Positions 36,922-45,892 of a DNA stretch of 64,000 nt are shown in pieces (position 1 is the stretch's first letter; every line of letters starts with the position of its first letter). The stretch is from Polaromonas sp. SP1 (GTDB lineage: Bacteria; Pseudomonadota; Gammaproteobacteria; Burkholderiales; Burkholderiaceae_C): contig NZ_CP031013.1 of the NCBI RefSeq assembly GCF_003711205.1, positions 620,001 to 684,000 on the forward strand. The letters are read 5' to 3'. Made by a program: the position numbers and the translations under genes. The notes beneath the pieces were generated by a model. It was given only the letters and a program-made list of their open reading frames with translations. It was not told the DNA's origin and made no database searches.

Positions 36922-36949
36922 TTGGCTAACAACCAAGGGAGACCGCTAC

Positions 36950-37825
36950 GTGCAATTTCTGCAGCTGCTCATCAGCGGTATTGCCCAAGGCTGCATCTAC
37001 GGGCTGATCGCGCTGGGCTTTGTCCTCATCTACAAAGCCACCGAGACGGTCAGCTTCGCGCAGGGCGAGCTGATGATGCTGGGGGCATTTGGCGGCCTGG
37101 CCTGCATGACCTTGCTGGGTTTTCCCTTCTGGCTGGCGGTGATCAGCGCGATTGCGGGCATGGCGCTTTTCGGCATGGCGCTGGAGCGCCTGGTGATACG
37201 ACCCATCCTTGGCCAGCCCGCGTTTTCCATCGTGATGCTCACCATCGGCGTGGGCTACACGGCGCGCGGCCTGATCACCATGATTCCCGGCATCGGCACC
37301 GAAACCTATGTGCTGCCCGTGCCCTACAAAGACCAGATCTGGAGCCTGGGCACGCTGGTCATCAACGTCGAGCAGGTCGCCATCATCGTCACCACCGCGG
37401 TGCTGTGCCTGATCCTGTTTGCGATGTTCAAGTACAGCAAGCTGGGCATCGCGATGCAGGCGTCGTCGCAAAACCAGCTGGCCGCGTACTACATGGGTAT
37501 TCCCGTCAAGCGGCTTAACGGCCTGGTGTGGGCGCTGGCCTCGGCCGTCGCGGCGATTGCCGGCCTCCTGCTCGCGCCCATCACCTTTGTGCACGCCAAC
37601 ATGGGCTTTATCGGGCTCAAGGCTTTCCCGGCTGCAGTGGTGGGCGGCTTCGGCAGCCTGCCCGGCGCGATTGTGGGCGGGCTGGTCATCGGCCTGGTCG
37701 AATCGTTCTCGGGTTTTTACTTGCCCGACGGCTTCAAGGACATCGCTGCGTATGTGGTGGTGCTCATCATGCTGATGGTCAAGCCCAGCGGCCTGTTCGG
37801 CGAGAAGTTAAGAAAAAAAGTATGA
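36950..37825 (+). CDS. livH: Branched-chain amino acid-type ABC transporter permease LivH
   Basis: A 291-residue permease with eight or so hydrophobic segments. LISGIAQGCIYGLIALGFVLIYKATETVSFAQGELMMLG is the classic LivH start and FGSLPGAIVGGLVIGLVES the C-terminal motif. Start is GTG at 36950 with AGGGAGA about 8 bases upstream. First gene of a liv-type operon that also encodes an acyl-CoA ligase. Confidence 0.95.
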   Translation: MQFLQLLISGIAQGCIYGLIALGFVLIYKATETVSFAQGELMMLGAFGGLACMTLLGFPFWLAVISAIAGMALFGMALERLVIRPILGQPAFSIVMLTIGVGYTARGLITMIPGIGTETYVLPVPYKDQIWSLGTLVINVEQVAIIVTTAVLCLILFAMFKYSKLGIAMQASSQNQLAAYYMGIPVKRLNGLVWALASAVAAIAGLLLAPITFVHANMGFIGLKAFPAAVVGGFGSLPGAIVGGLVIGLVESFSGFYLPDGFKDIAAYVVVLIMLMVKPSGLFGEKLRKKV

Positions 37826-37865
37826 AGCACGAACAGGTTCACGCGTTCTGTCCCGTCGAGCCAGG

Positions 37866-37946
37866 CCACCGCGGAACCGGCTTTGCCGGGCCGCCAGTGG
37901 CGCCCCCTGAGGGGGGAGCGCCGAAGGCGCTTCGGGGGGGAGCCTT
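37866..37946 (+). repeat. Dispersed intergenic repeat, family B, copy 1
   Basis: GCGGAACCGGCTTTGCCGG core, then CGCCCCCTGAGGGGGG hairpin and GCGCCGAAGGCGC. Fills the livH-livM spacer. Three more copies are at 40620, 46890 and 52198. Confidence 0.65.
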
Positions 37947-37949
37947 CTA

Positions 37950-39026
37950 ATGCGCTTTATTTTCAAAACTGACTACGGCCAGGATCTCAATCTGGCAAAG
38001 CACCCCGGCCATGTTTTCTGGTACGGCGCGCTATTGCTGTTACTGCTCGCAGCGCCCTGGATCTTTCCCGAATACTGGCTGGCGCAACTCACCTTCGTGA
38101 TGATTTATTCCATCGCCGGCCTGGGCCTGATGCTGCTGGCGGGTTTTACCGGCCTTTTCTCTTTGGGGCATGCGGCTTTCCTGGGCGTCGGCGCCTACAC
38201 GCAAGCGGTACTCACCAATGCGGGCCTGCCCTTCCCTATCGCACTGGCCTGCGCTGCGGGCTTGTCGGCCGCTGTGGGCCTGGTCGTGGGCTTGCCCGCG
38301 CTGCGCGTGAAGGGCATTTACCTCGGCATGGCCACACTGTCCTTCGGCTTCATTGTGGAAGAAGTCTTTGCACGCTGGGAGCGCGTCACCGGCGGCAATG
38401 CCGGCATCCACATCAAGGTGCCCGACATGTTCGGCTGGAAGCTGGCCAGCGGCGAGTCGTTTTATTTCCTCTGCCTCATCATCACCGTGGCCGCGACGCT
38501 GGGCATCCTCAATTTGCTGCGCTCGCCCACGGGCCGGGCTTTTGTCGCGATCCGCGATTCCGAGATTTCGGCCCAGAGCATGGGCATCCACCTGGCGCGC
38601 TACAAGACGCTGTCGTTTGCGCTGTCGGCCGCGCTGGCGGGCGTGGCCGGTGCGCTCTATGCGCACAAGCTGCAGTTCATCTCGCCCGACCAGTTCAACA
38701 TCCTGCAGTCCATCGACCTGCTCTTGATGATCGTGATCGGCGGCGTGGGCTCGGTGCATGGCGCTTTCCTGGGCGCCATCTTTTTGATTTCGATGCCGCA
38801 AGTCATTGGCCTGACCAAAGACTATTTGCCCGCCACCATTGGCCAGGCACCGGGCCTTCAGGCGGCGGTCTACGGCATTGTGCTGATTGCCTTTGTGCTG
38901 TTTGAACCGATGGGGCTGTACGGCCGCTGGCTGAAGATTCGCACTTATTTGCAGCTCTTTCCTTTCTACCGAAAAGGGCTCTTTAAACGGCAGAAATCGT
39001 TCCAGAAGTCGGACCGCCTGAAATGA
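37950..39026 (+). CDS. livM: Branched-chain amino acid-type ABC transporter permease LivM
   Basis: A 358-residue permease with the LivM hallmark GLMLLAGFTGLFSLGHAAFLGVGAY and the C-terminal VIGGVGSVHGAFLGA. Overlaps livG by 4 bases (ATGA). Stands 124 bp after livH because of the inserted repeat, otherwise a standard liv operon. Confidence 0.95.
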   Translation: MRFIFKTDYGQDLNLAKHPGHVFWYGALLLLLLAAPWIFPEYWLAQLTFVMIYSIAGLGLMLLAGFTGLFSLGHAAFLGVGAYTQAVLTNAGLPFPIALACAAGLSAAVGLVVGLPALRVKGIYLGMATLSFGFIVEEVFARWERVTGGNAGIHIKVPDMFGWKLASGESFYFLCLIITVAATLGILNLLRSPTGRAFVAIRDSEISAQSMGIHLARYKTLSFALSAALAGVAGALYAHKLQFISPDQFNILQSIDLLLMIVIGGVGSVHGAFLGAIFLISMPQVIGLTKDYLPATIGQAPGLQAAVYGIVLIAFVLFEPMGLYGRWLKIRTYLQLFPFYRKGLFKRQKSFQKSDRLK

Positions 39027-39820
39027 GCACAACACTCCTTTCCGCCAAAAACCTCAGCGTGCGCTTCGGCGGCGTGCTGGCCGTCAACAACGTGAGCTTT
39101 GACGTCAAGCAGGGCGAAGTCTTCACGCTGATCGGCCCCAATGGCGCGGGCAAGACCACGGTGTTCAATCTGATCAGCCGTATCTACACGCCCACCACGG
39201 GCGAGATTGAATACCGCGGCGAAAAACTCACCCACCAGCCGCCGCACAAGATCGCCTCGCTGGGCATTGCGCGCACCTTCCAGAACATCGAGCTGTTTGA
39301 GCATGCGACCGTGCTGCACAACCTGCTGATCGGCCGGCACACGCACCGGAAGACCGGCTTGCTGCATGACCTGTTTTTCACCGCCAGGGCGCGTGAGGCC
39401 GAGTTGCTGGCGCGCGAGAAAGCCGAGCAGGTGATCGACTTCCTAGACCTGCAACACCACCGCGATTCGATGGTGGCAGGCCTGCCTTACGGCGTACGCA
39501 AAGTGGTCGAGCTGGCGCGGGCACTGTGCACCGAGCCGCAACTGCTGCTGCTCGACGAACCCTCTTCCGGCCTCAACGTCGAAGAAACAGGCGACATGGC
39601 CTTCTGGATCCAGGACATCCAGCACGAGCTGGGTATCACGGTGTTGATGGTCGAGCACGACATGTCGCTCGTCTCACGCGTGTCCGACCGTGTGCTGGCC
39701 ATGAACCAGGGCGAGGTGCTGGCTGTCGGTACGCCGCGTGAAGTGCAGAATGATCCGGGTGTGGTCGAAGCCTATCTTGGCTCCGTTGATGAAGTGACTT
39801 CTTTGCGGAGGAGCGCATGA
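39023..39820 (+). CDS. livG: Branched-chain amino acid-type ABC transporter ATPase LivG
   Basis: A 265-residue ATPase: Walker A GPNGAGKTT, Walker B LLLLDEPSSGLN. The signature position reads LPYGVRK, a common LivG variant of LSGGQ. Overlaps livF by 4 bases. Confidence 0.95.
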   Translation: MSTTLLSAKNLSVRFGGVLAVNNVSFDVKQGEVFTLIGPNGAGKTTVFNLISRIYTPTTGEIEYRGEKLTHQPPHKIASLGIARTFQNIELFEHATVLHNLLIGRHTHRKTGLLHDLFFTARAREAELLAREKAEQVIDFLDLQHHRDSMVAGLPYGVRKVVELARALCTEPQLLLLDEPSSGLNVEETGDMAFWIQDIQHELGITVLMVEHDMSLVSRVSDRVLAMNQGEVLAVGTPREVQNDPGVVEAYLGSVDEVTSLRRSA

Positions 39821-40614
39821 GTGCGACACCTCCACCTGTGAGCGACCAGCCCGTCCTGAAGCTCCTCAATGTCGAGAGCGCCTACGGCCCGATCAAGGCG
39901 ATTCGCGGCGTGAGCCTGCAGGTGCGCCGCAGCGAGATCGCCACCGTGCTGGGCTCCAACGGCGCGGGCAAGTCCACCATCCTCAAAACCATCTCGGGCA
40001 TTCTCGATCCGCGCAAAGGCTCCATCGAGTTCAAGGGCCAGGACATCACGGCGCAAGACCCGGCGCTGATCGTGCAGCAAGGCTTGAGCCACGTGCCCGA
40101 AGGCCGCGAAGTGTTTCCGCTGCTGAGCGTGCGCGACAACCTCCTGATGGGCGCCTACACCCGCAAGGACCGCGACGGCGTGGCGCTCGACATGGAGGCG
40201 GTGTACGGCTACTTCCCCATCCTGAAAGAGCGCGCCTTGCAGGATGCCGGCCTGCTCTCGGGCGGCCAGCAACAAATGCTGGCGATCTCGCGCGCGCTCA
40301 TGGCCTCGCCCGACCTCATGCTGCTGGACGAGCCCAGCCTGGGCCTCTCACCAAAGCTCACCAAGGAAATATTCGAGATCGTGGTGCGCATCAACCGCGA
40401 ACGCGGCACCACCATCCTGCTGGTCGAGCAAAACGCCAACATGGCGCTCAACGCGTCGGACTACGGCTATGTGCTGGAAAACGGCCGCATCGTGATGGAA
40501 GACACCTGCGCCCGACTGCGCGAGAAGGACGACATCAAGGAGTTCTACCTCGGCATGAAGGAAGACGGCGTGCGAGGCGAGCGGCGCTGGAAGAAAAAGA
40601 AAACCTGGCGATGA
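39817..40614 (+). CDS. livF: Branched-chain amino acid-type ABC transporter ATPase LivF
   Basis: A 265-residue ATPase with Walker A GSNGAGKST, HVPEGREVFPLLSV (typical LivF), signature LLSGGQQQML and Walker B LMLLDEPSLGL. It carries a Lys/Arg-rich C-terminal tail (RRWKKKKTWR). Confidence 0.95.
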   Translation: MSATPPPVSDQPVLKLLNVESAYGPIKAIRGVSLQVRRSEIATVLGSNGAGKSTILKTISGILDPRKGSIEFKGQDITAQDPALIVQQGLSHVPEGREVFPLLSVRDNLLMGAYTRKDRDGVALDMEAVYGYFPILKERALQDAGLLSGGQQQMLAISRALMASPDLMLLDEPSLGLSPKLTKEIFEIVVRINRERGTTILLVEQNANMALNASDYGYVLENGRIVMEDTCARLREKDDIKEFYLGMKEDGVRGERRWKKKKTWR

Positions 40615-40617
40615 GAA

Positions 40618-40702
40618 ATACGCCCCCTGAATCGGCCTTCGGCCTCCCCCCCCCACTGGGGGGCGATGCTGGCGGCCCGGCAAAGCCGGTTCCGCGGCAT
40701 CC
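40618..40702 (-). repeat. Dispersed intergenic repeat, family B, copy 2
   Basis: Inverted copy with a C-run/G-run hairpin and CCGGCAAAGCCGGTTCCGC core, between livF and the acyl-CoA ligase gene. Confidence 0.65.
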
Positions 40703-40741
40703 TTGCATTGAGCATGTTGTGTTTCGGCATTGGAGTTTCGA

Positions 40742-42595
40742 ATGAGCAATCTTTGGGATCTGAGCCACATTCAGCCCGAGCATGCCATCGTCATGCCGGG
40801 CGACACCATCCCTGCCGTCTTCTGGAACGCGGTGGAGAAGCGCAGCCACAAAACGTGGATGCGTCAGAAAAAGCTCGGCATCTGGCGCAGCTGGACGTGG
40901 ACGCAAACCGGCGATGCAGTGCGCGAGATCGCCGCCGGCCTGCAGGCGCTGGGCTTTGCGCGCGGCGAATGCGCTTCCATCCTTTCCAACACCGTGATCG
41001 AGTGGGTGCTGGCCGACCTGGCGGTGCTCAGCTGCGGCGGTGTCTGCAGCGGCATTTACCCCACCGACGCCGCATCGCAGGTGCACTACCTCTGTGAAGA
41101 CTCCCGCAGCACGATGCTGTTTGTCGAAGACGACGAGCAGCTCGACAAGGCGCTGGAAGTGCGGCCGCAATTGCCGCTGCTGCGCAAGATCATCGTGTTC
41201 GACACCGAAGGCCTGCGCGACCTCAACGACCCCGGCGTGATGGGGCTGGGCGAGCTGCGCGCGCTGGGCCGCAGCTACCTGGCCGACCACCCTGATGCCG
41301 TGAAAGACAGCGCCGCCGCCTGCAAACCCGAGGACCTGGCCATTCTGGTCTACACCTCAGGCACCACCGGCAAACCGAAAGGCGCGATGCACAGCCAGCG
41401 CGGCCTGGTGTTCACCGCGCGCGGCTACAACACGCTGGTGGCGCAAAACGAAGACGACGAGCGCATGTGCTTTTTGCCGCTGTGCCACATCGCCGAGCGC
41501 ATGGGCGGCGAGTACTTTGCGATGTACGCGGGTGCCAAACTCAACTTTGTCGAGAACCCCGAGACCATTCCGGAAAACGTGCGGGAGATCGCGCCCACCG
41601 TCTTCACCGCCGTGCCGCGCGTGTGGGAGAAGTTTTACTCCGGCGTGATGATCGCGCTGAAGGAAGCCAGCTGGCTGCAACAGCGTGCCTACGGCTGGAG
41701 CATCGGCGTGGGCATGCGCATTGCCGACACGGTGCTGGAGGGCCGGCGCGTCAGCGGCGTGCTCAAGGCCCAGTTCACGCTGGCGCGCTGGCTGGCGCTG
41801 AACAATACACGCAAGCTGATCGGCATCCACAAGGCGCGTTTTTGCGTCACAGGCGCAGCGCCGATTTCACCGGACCTGGTGAAGTGGTACATGGCGCTGG
41901 GCGTTCCCATGCTCGAGGTCTGGGGCATGACGGAAACCTGCGGCGCCGCCAGCGGTGTGCCGGCCAGCTGCATGCGGCCCGGCTCCATCGGCCCGGCCGC
42001 CGGCTACAACGAGATGCGGCTGGACCCGGCCACCGGCGAGATCCTGGTTCGCGGTACCAATGTCTTCATGGGCTACCTGAACCAGCCTGAAAAAACCGCC
42101 GAGACGATCGATGCCGAAGGCTGGCTGCATACCGGCGACGTGGGCGTGATGGACGAGCAAGGGTTTTTCCGTATCACCGACCGGATGAAGGACATCATCA
42201 TCACCGCCGGCGGCAAGAACGTCACGCCCAGCGAGCTGGAGAACGAGCTCAAGTTCTCGCCCTACATCACCGACGCGGTGGTCATCGGCGACAAGCGCGC
42301 CTACCTCACGGTCATCATCATGATCGACCAGGAAAACGTCGAGAAATTCGCCCAGGATGCGGACATACCCTTCAGTAATTACGCCAGCTTGACGCGGGCA
42401 ACCGAAGTGCAAGAATTGATCCAGTGGGAGATCGACCGGGTCAACAAGAAGTTTGCGCGGGTCGAGCAGATCAAGAAATTTTTCCTGCTCGACACGCAGC
42501 TCACGGCGGAGGACGAAGAACTCACGCCGACCATGAAGCTCAAGCGCAAGCTCGTAGAACAAAAATACGCCCCGCAAATAGAGGCCATGTACTGA
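40742..42595 (+). CDS. AMP-dependent acyl-CoA synthetase (long-chain type)
   Basis: Adenylates a carboxylic acid and transfers it to CoA. The 617-residue protein has the AMP-binding loop VYTSGTTGKPKGAMHSQ, the GMTETCG segment, the GWLHTGDVG motif and the C-terminal catalytic region (DRMKDIIITAGGKNVTPSELE). ATG at 40742 follows GGAGTTTCGA. Located inside a liv-type transporter operon, so its substrate is probably an imported branched or isoprenoid acid (inference). Confidence 0.93.
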   Translation: MSNLWDLSHIQPEHAIVMPGDTIPAVFWNAVEKRSHKTWMRQKKLGIWRSWTWTQTGDAVREIAAGLQALGFARGECASILSNTVIEWVLADLAVLSCGGVCSGIYPTDAASQVHYLCEDSRSTMLFVEDDEQLDKALEVRPQLPLLRKIIVFDTEGLRDLNDPGVMGLGELRALGRSYLADHPDAVKDSAAACKPEDLAILVYTSGTTGKPKGAMHSQRGLVFTARGYNTLVAQNEDDERMCFLPLCHIAERMGGEYFAMYAGAKLNFVENPETIPENVREIAPTVFTAVPRVWEKFYSGVMIALKEASWLQQRAYGWSIGVGMRIADTVLEGRRVSGVLKAQFTLARWLALNNTRKLIGIHKARFCVTGAAPISPDLVKWYMALGVPMLEVWGMTETCGAASGVPASCMRPGSIGPAAGYNEMRLDPATGEILVRGTNVFMGYLNQPEKTAETIDAEGWLHTGDVGVMDEQGFFRITDRMKDIIITAGGKNVTPSELENELKFSPYITDAVVIGDKRAYLTVIIMIDQENVEKFAQDADIPFSNYASLTRATEVQELIQWEIDRVNKKFARVEQIKKFFLLDTQLTAEDEELTPTMKLKRKLVEQKYAPQIEAMY

Positions 42596-42647
42596 TTACC
42601 GTACGTCGAGTGAACAAGAGCCAAGAACCTTTACAGGAGACAAAACC

Positions 42648-43823
42648 ATGAAACCGAAGTCAACCGCCGTCCTCTGCGCGCTGGCCTGTGCAGCCGCCTT
42701 GTCGGCCGCTACCGCGCAGGCGCAAAGCCAGGGTGTCAGCAAAACCGAGATCACGCTGGGCTCCATCCAGGATTTGTCGGGGCCGCTGGCGGGCTTCGGC
42801 AAGCAGATCCGCAACGGCATGATGCTGCGCGTCAACGAGCTCAATGAGCAAGGCGGCATCAACGGCCGCAAGGTCAAGCTGATCGTCGAGGACTCGGGCT
42901 ATGACCCGAAGAAAGCGGTGCTGGCGGCGCAAAAGCTGGTGAACCAGGACAAGATCTTCGCGATGGTGGGCCACCTGGGCACGGCGCAGAACCTGGCCGC
43001 CATGCCGGTGCAGTTCGAGAAAAACGTCATCAACTTCTTCCCGGTGACGGCTGCGCGCGAAATGTACGAGCCCTTCCACAAGCTCAAGTACTCATTCGCC
43101 GCCACCTACTACGACCAGATGAAGGCCGCCGTGCCCAAGCTGGTGAAGGAAAAGAACGCCAAGAAGGTCTGCTCGATGTACCAGGACGACGAGTTCGGCC
43201 TGGAGGTGCAGCGCGGCGCCGATGACGGCCTCAAGACCATCGGCATGACCATGGTCGAGAAGACCTCCTTCAAGCGCGGCGCGACGGACTTTTCGTCTCA
43301 AATCGCCAAGCTCAAGGCCTCTGAATGCGACCTGGTGGTGCTGGGCACCATCATCCGCGAGACCATAGGCGGCATCGGCACCGCGCGCAAGCTGGGCTAC
43401 AACCCGGTCTTCCTCGGCTCCAGCGCGGCGTACACCGACCTGATTCATAAGCTGGGCGGCAAGGCCATGGACGGCCTCTACGCCACGATGACGGTGCAAA
43501 ACCCCTACCTGGACGAGGCCTCGCAGCCCATCCGCTTCTGGGCCAACAAGTACAAGACCGCCTTCAATGAAGACCCGACGGTGTTCTCGGTCTACGGCTA
43601 CACGGTGATCGACAGCTTCCTGCGCGCATCGGAAAAAGCCGGCGCCAACCTTTCGACCGACAGCTTCATCAAGGCCATGGACACCATGGTCTACCCGCCC
43701 GACATCTTTGGCAGCTCCGAAGGCAAGTTCGGCCCGCAAAAGCGGCTGGGCAACAACCAGTCGCGGCTGTCGGTCCTGCAGGACGCGCGCTGGAAAGTGG
43801 TGTCGGACTACATCACGCAGTAA
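42648..43823 (+). CDS. Branched-chain amino acid-type ABC transporter substrate-binding protein
   Basis: Periplasmic binding protein of the LivK/Leu-Ile-Val family, 391 residues. Signal peptide ends near AQAQS. The mature part holds ITLGSIQDLSGPLAGFGKQIRNGM and a full type 1 periplasmic-binding fold. AGGAGA precedes the ATG. Last gene of the liv operon, followed by a strong terminator. Confidence 0.94.
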   Translation: MKPKSTAVLCALACAAALSAATAQAQSQGVSKTEITLGSIQDLSGPLAGFGKQIRNGMMLRVNELNEQGGINGRKVKLIVEDSGYDPKKAVLAAQKLVNQDKIFAMVGHLGTAQNLAAMPVQFEKNVINFFPVTAAREMYEPFHKLKYSFAATYYDQMKAAVPKLVKEKNAKKVCSMYQDDEFGLEVQRGADDGLKTIGMTMVEKTSFKRGATDFSSQIAKLKASECDLVVLGTIIRETIGGIGTARKLGYNPVFLGSSAAYTDLIHKLGGKAMDGLYATMTVQNPYLDEASQPIRFWANKYKTAFNEDPTVFSVYGYTVIDSFLRASEKAGANLSTDSFIKAMDTMVYPPDIFGSSEGKFGPQKRLGNNQSRLSVLQDARWKVVSDYITQ

Positions 43824-43838
43824 AGCCGGTTCGCTCTT

Positions 43839-43866
43839 CAAAAACCACCTCCGGGTGGTTTTTTTA
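43839..43866 (+). terminator. Intrinsic terminator after the liv operon
   Basis: AACCACCTCCGGGTGGTT hairpin followed by a run of seven T residues, 15 bases after the binding-protein stop. Confidence 0.92.
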
Positions 43867-43907
43867 TGCCAAAACAGGCTGCAGCCATTGCCTCATATGG
43901 ACGTATC

Positions 43908-43960
43908 GCTACTGAATTCATAGCAGATGTTTTAGCGGGTGCCCACTGCAGCTTGCGGTG
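43908..43960 (+). repeat. Palindromic dispersed element, copy 7 (intergenic, diverged)
   Basis: GCTACTGAATTCATAGC head fits well; the tail has decayed. Lies upstream of the YdeI gene. Confidence 0.5.
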
Positions 43961-43987
43961 GGGCCAGCGCGTCACGCAAAATGCGCC

Positions 43988-44584
43988 ATGCCTACCCCTG
44001 CCAAAACCCCTGCCGCCCCGCTTGCCACCGTACGCTGCAAAGACACCCAGGCCTTCCAGAAATGGCTGGCCAAACACCATGCCGGCAGCCCCGGTGTCTG
44101 GCTGCAGATCGCCAAGAAGGATTCGGGCATCGCCTCTGTCACCAACGCAGAAGCGCTGCATGCCGCGCTCTGCTACGGCTGGATCGACGGCCAGAGAAAT
44201 TCCATGGACGCGCAATACTTTTTGCAGAAGTTCACCCCGCGCCGCGCCCGCAGCACCTGGTCCAAGGTCAACTGCGCCAAGGCGCTGGCGCTGATCGAAT
44301 CCGGGGACATGCAACCGGCCGGCCTGGTTGAAGTTGAGCGCGCGAAAGCGGACGGCCGCTGGGATGCGGCGTATGACGCGCAGAGCAAGATGACGGTGCC
44401 GGACGACCTGACGGCATTGCTCAAAAAGAGCGTGAAAGCCAAAGCCTTCTTCGAATCACTGGATTCGCGTAACCGCTTCGCGATCTTGTTCAGGCTGCAA
44501 ACCGCCAAGAAAGCGGAGACACGCGAACGCCGGCTGCTGAAGTTTTTCGACATGCTCAAGCGCGGCGAAAAAATCTATCCCTGA
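43988..44584 (+). CDS. YdeI/OmdA family protein
   Basis: A 198-residue protein of the YdeI family, with the typical AFQKWLAKHHAGSPGVWLQIAKKDSG and YGWIDGQRNSMDAQYFLQKFTPRRARSTWSKVN. Family members are linked to protection from peptides and bacteriocins, with no proven activity. ATG at 43988. The last residues are basic. Confidence 0.86.
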   Translation: MPTPAKTPAAPLATVRCKDTQAFQKWLAKHHAGSPGVWLQIAKKDSGIASVTNAEALHAALCYGWIDGQRNSMDAQYFLQKFTPRRARSTWSKVNCAKALALIESGDMQPAGLVEVERAKADGRWDAAYDAQSKMTVPDDLTALLKKSVKAKAFFESLDSRNRFAILFRLQTAKKAETRERRLLKFFDMLKRGEKIYP

Positions 44585-44679
44585 AAACGGACAGGGCTTT
44601 CGGTGACGCCGGACGGCAGGCACGGTACATTCAATCAGGTGAGTCCATCTCTCAACCGAACACATGAAAAGGATTTCGC

Positions 44680-45225
44680 ATGGCGTCAATGTGGCTGCAG
44701 CAAGTCGGCGAAACCATCGCCGCGGAATTTTCTGATCTGCCCGACGCCGAGCAGGCCACGCGCGTGATGGTGCGCCTGACGCTGGCGGCCTTGCTGGGCG
44801 GGCTGCTGGGCATAGAGCGTGAGCAAAAAGGCAAGGCCGCCGGCGTGCGCACGCACATGCTGGTGGCCATGGGTTCTGCGATGTTTGTGCTGGTGTCGCA
44901 GCAGTCCGGCATGATCACCGCCGACCTGAGCCGCGTCATCCAGGGCGTGATTGCGGGCATCGGCTTCCTCGGCGCCGGCACCATCCTCAAGGGCCACATC
45001 AAGGGCAATGCCGATGAAGAACAGGTCAAGGGCCTGACCACGGCCGCCGGCATCTGGCTGACCGCCGCCATTGGCGTCGCCGCCGGTATGGGACGTGAAA
45101 GCACTGCGGTGCTGAGCACCCTGCTGGCGCTGGGCATCCTGTCGGTGGTGCCCCGCGTCGTGCGCTATCTGGAAAAACCCGAGCCGCTGCTGACCGGCGC
45201 CGACAAGCCGGACGGCAAGCCCTAA
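44680..45225 (+). CDS. MgtC/SapB family membrane protein
   Basis: A 181-residue membrane protein with four hydrophobic segments and the MgtC signature LLGGLLGIEREQKGKAAGVRTHMLVAMGSAMF, followed by VIAGIGFLGAGTIL. Related proteins support survival under low magnesium or in hosts; here a general membrane-homeostasis role is all that can be said. AAAAGGA precedes the ATG. Confidence 0.91.
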   Translation: MASMWLQQVGETIAAEFSDLPDAEQATRVMVRLTLAALLGGLLGIEREQKGKAAGVRTHMLVAMGSAMFVLVSQQSGMITADLSRVIQGVIAGIGFLGAGTILKGHIKGNADEEQVKGLTTAAGIWLTAAIGVAAGMGRESTAVLSTLLALGILSVVPRVVRYLEKPEPLLTGADKPDGKP

Positions 45226-45247
45226 GCCGGGTCAAGCCACAAGCGGC

Positions 45248-45691
45248 TCAGTCTTTGGTGCGTTGCGAGACAAACTCGCCTTCGTAGCCCTTGGCCAGCG
45301 AGAGCTTCTCGGCCTCCGTCAGCACCTTGCCCGCCAGCTGGAACACACCCTGCTCCTCGTCTTTGAGGTGGTGGTAAATCTTGTGGTGCAGCGCTTTGGC
45401 CGTGGCCAGCCACGCCGGTGAGCTGAAATCGGTTTTTTCCAGCGTCTCGACCAGCTCGTCCATCTCGTGGTGCTCGGCAATGCCGTGGCGTGAGGGCTCC
45501 TGCGTGATGTCATGCGCAATGAGCGGCACATAAAAGAAACGCTCTTCGGCGGCCGCGTGTGCCGCCAGTTCGCGTTTGAGCTCCTTGAACAGCAGGTCTC
45601 TTTCCTTGCTGTCGCCCTGGGTCTTGATCAGGTTGTCGGCCAGGGAGCGCTGGGTTTCGTGGCTGGTGCGTAGTGCTTCAAAGATGTTCAT
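45248..45691 (-). CDS. Hemerythrin HHE cation-binding domain protein
   Basis: A 147-residue four-helix bundle with histidine/glutamate ligands spaced as in hemerythrins (SHETQ, AHAAAEERFFY, AEHHEMDELVE, HHLKDEEQ). May bind oxygen or nitric oxide through a diiron site. ATG at 45691 is chosen; a GTG seven codons earlier is also in frame. Confidence 0.88.
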   Translation of the reverse strand: MNIFEALRTSHETQRSLADNLIKTQGDSKERDLLFKELKRELAAHAAAEERFFYVPLIAHDITQEPSRHGIAEHHEMDELVETLEKTDFSSPAWLATAKALHHKIYHHLKDEEQGVFQLAGKVLTEAEKLSLAKGYEGEFVSQRTKD

Positions 45692-45769
45692 CCACCTATT
45701 ATCCGAACGCACCCCGCGCAGCCGTGTAGGCCAAAGGCGAAATTGCAGGCCCGTCCGGCGCTGATTCTC

Positions 45770-45820
45770 GCTATTGGTTTAATAGCATCATGTCCATACC
45801 CTGAGAGGGCCAGATCCGGA
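45770..45820 (+). repeat. Palindromic dispersed element, copy 8 (intergenic)
   Basis: GCTATTGGTTTAATAGC head and GAGGGCCAGATCCGG tail, between the divergent hemerythrin and NDUFA9-like genes. Confidence 0.65.
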
Positions 45821-45892
45821 AATGGCTTGCAATATCTACCCCGGACGCCAAAACACGGCACAAGCGCCCGAAGCGCGCTAAATTAGCGGTCT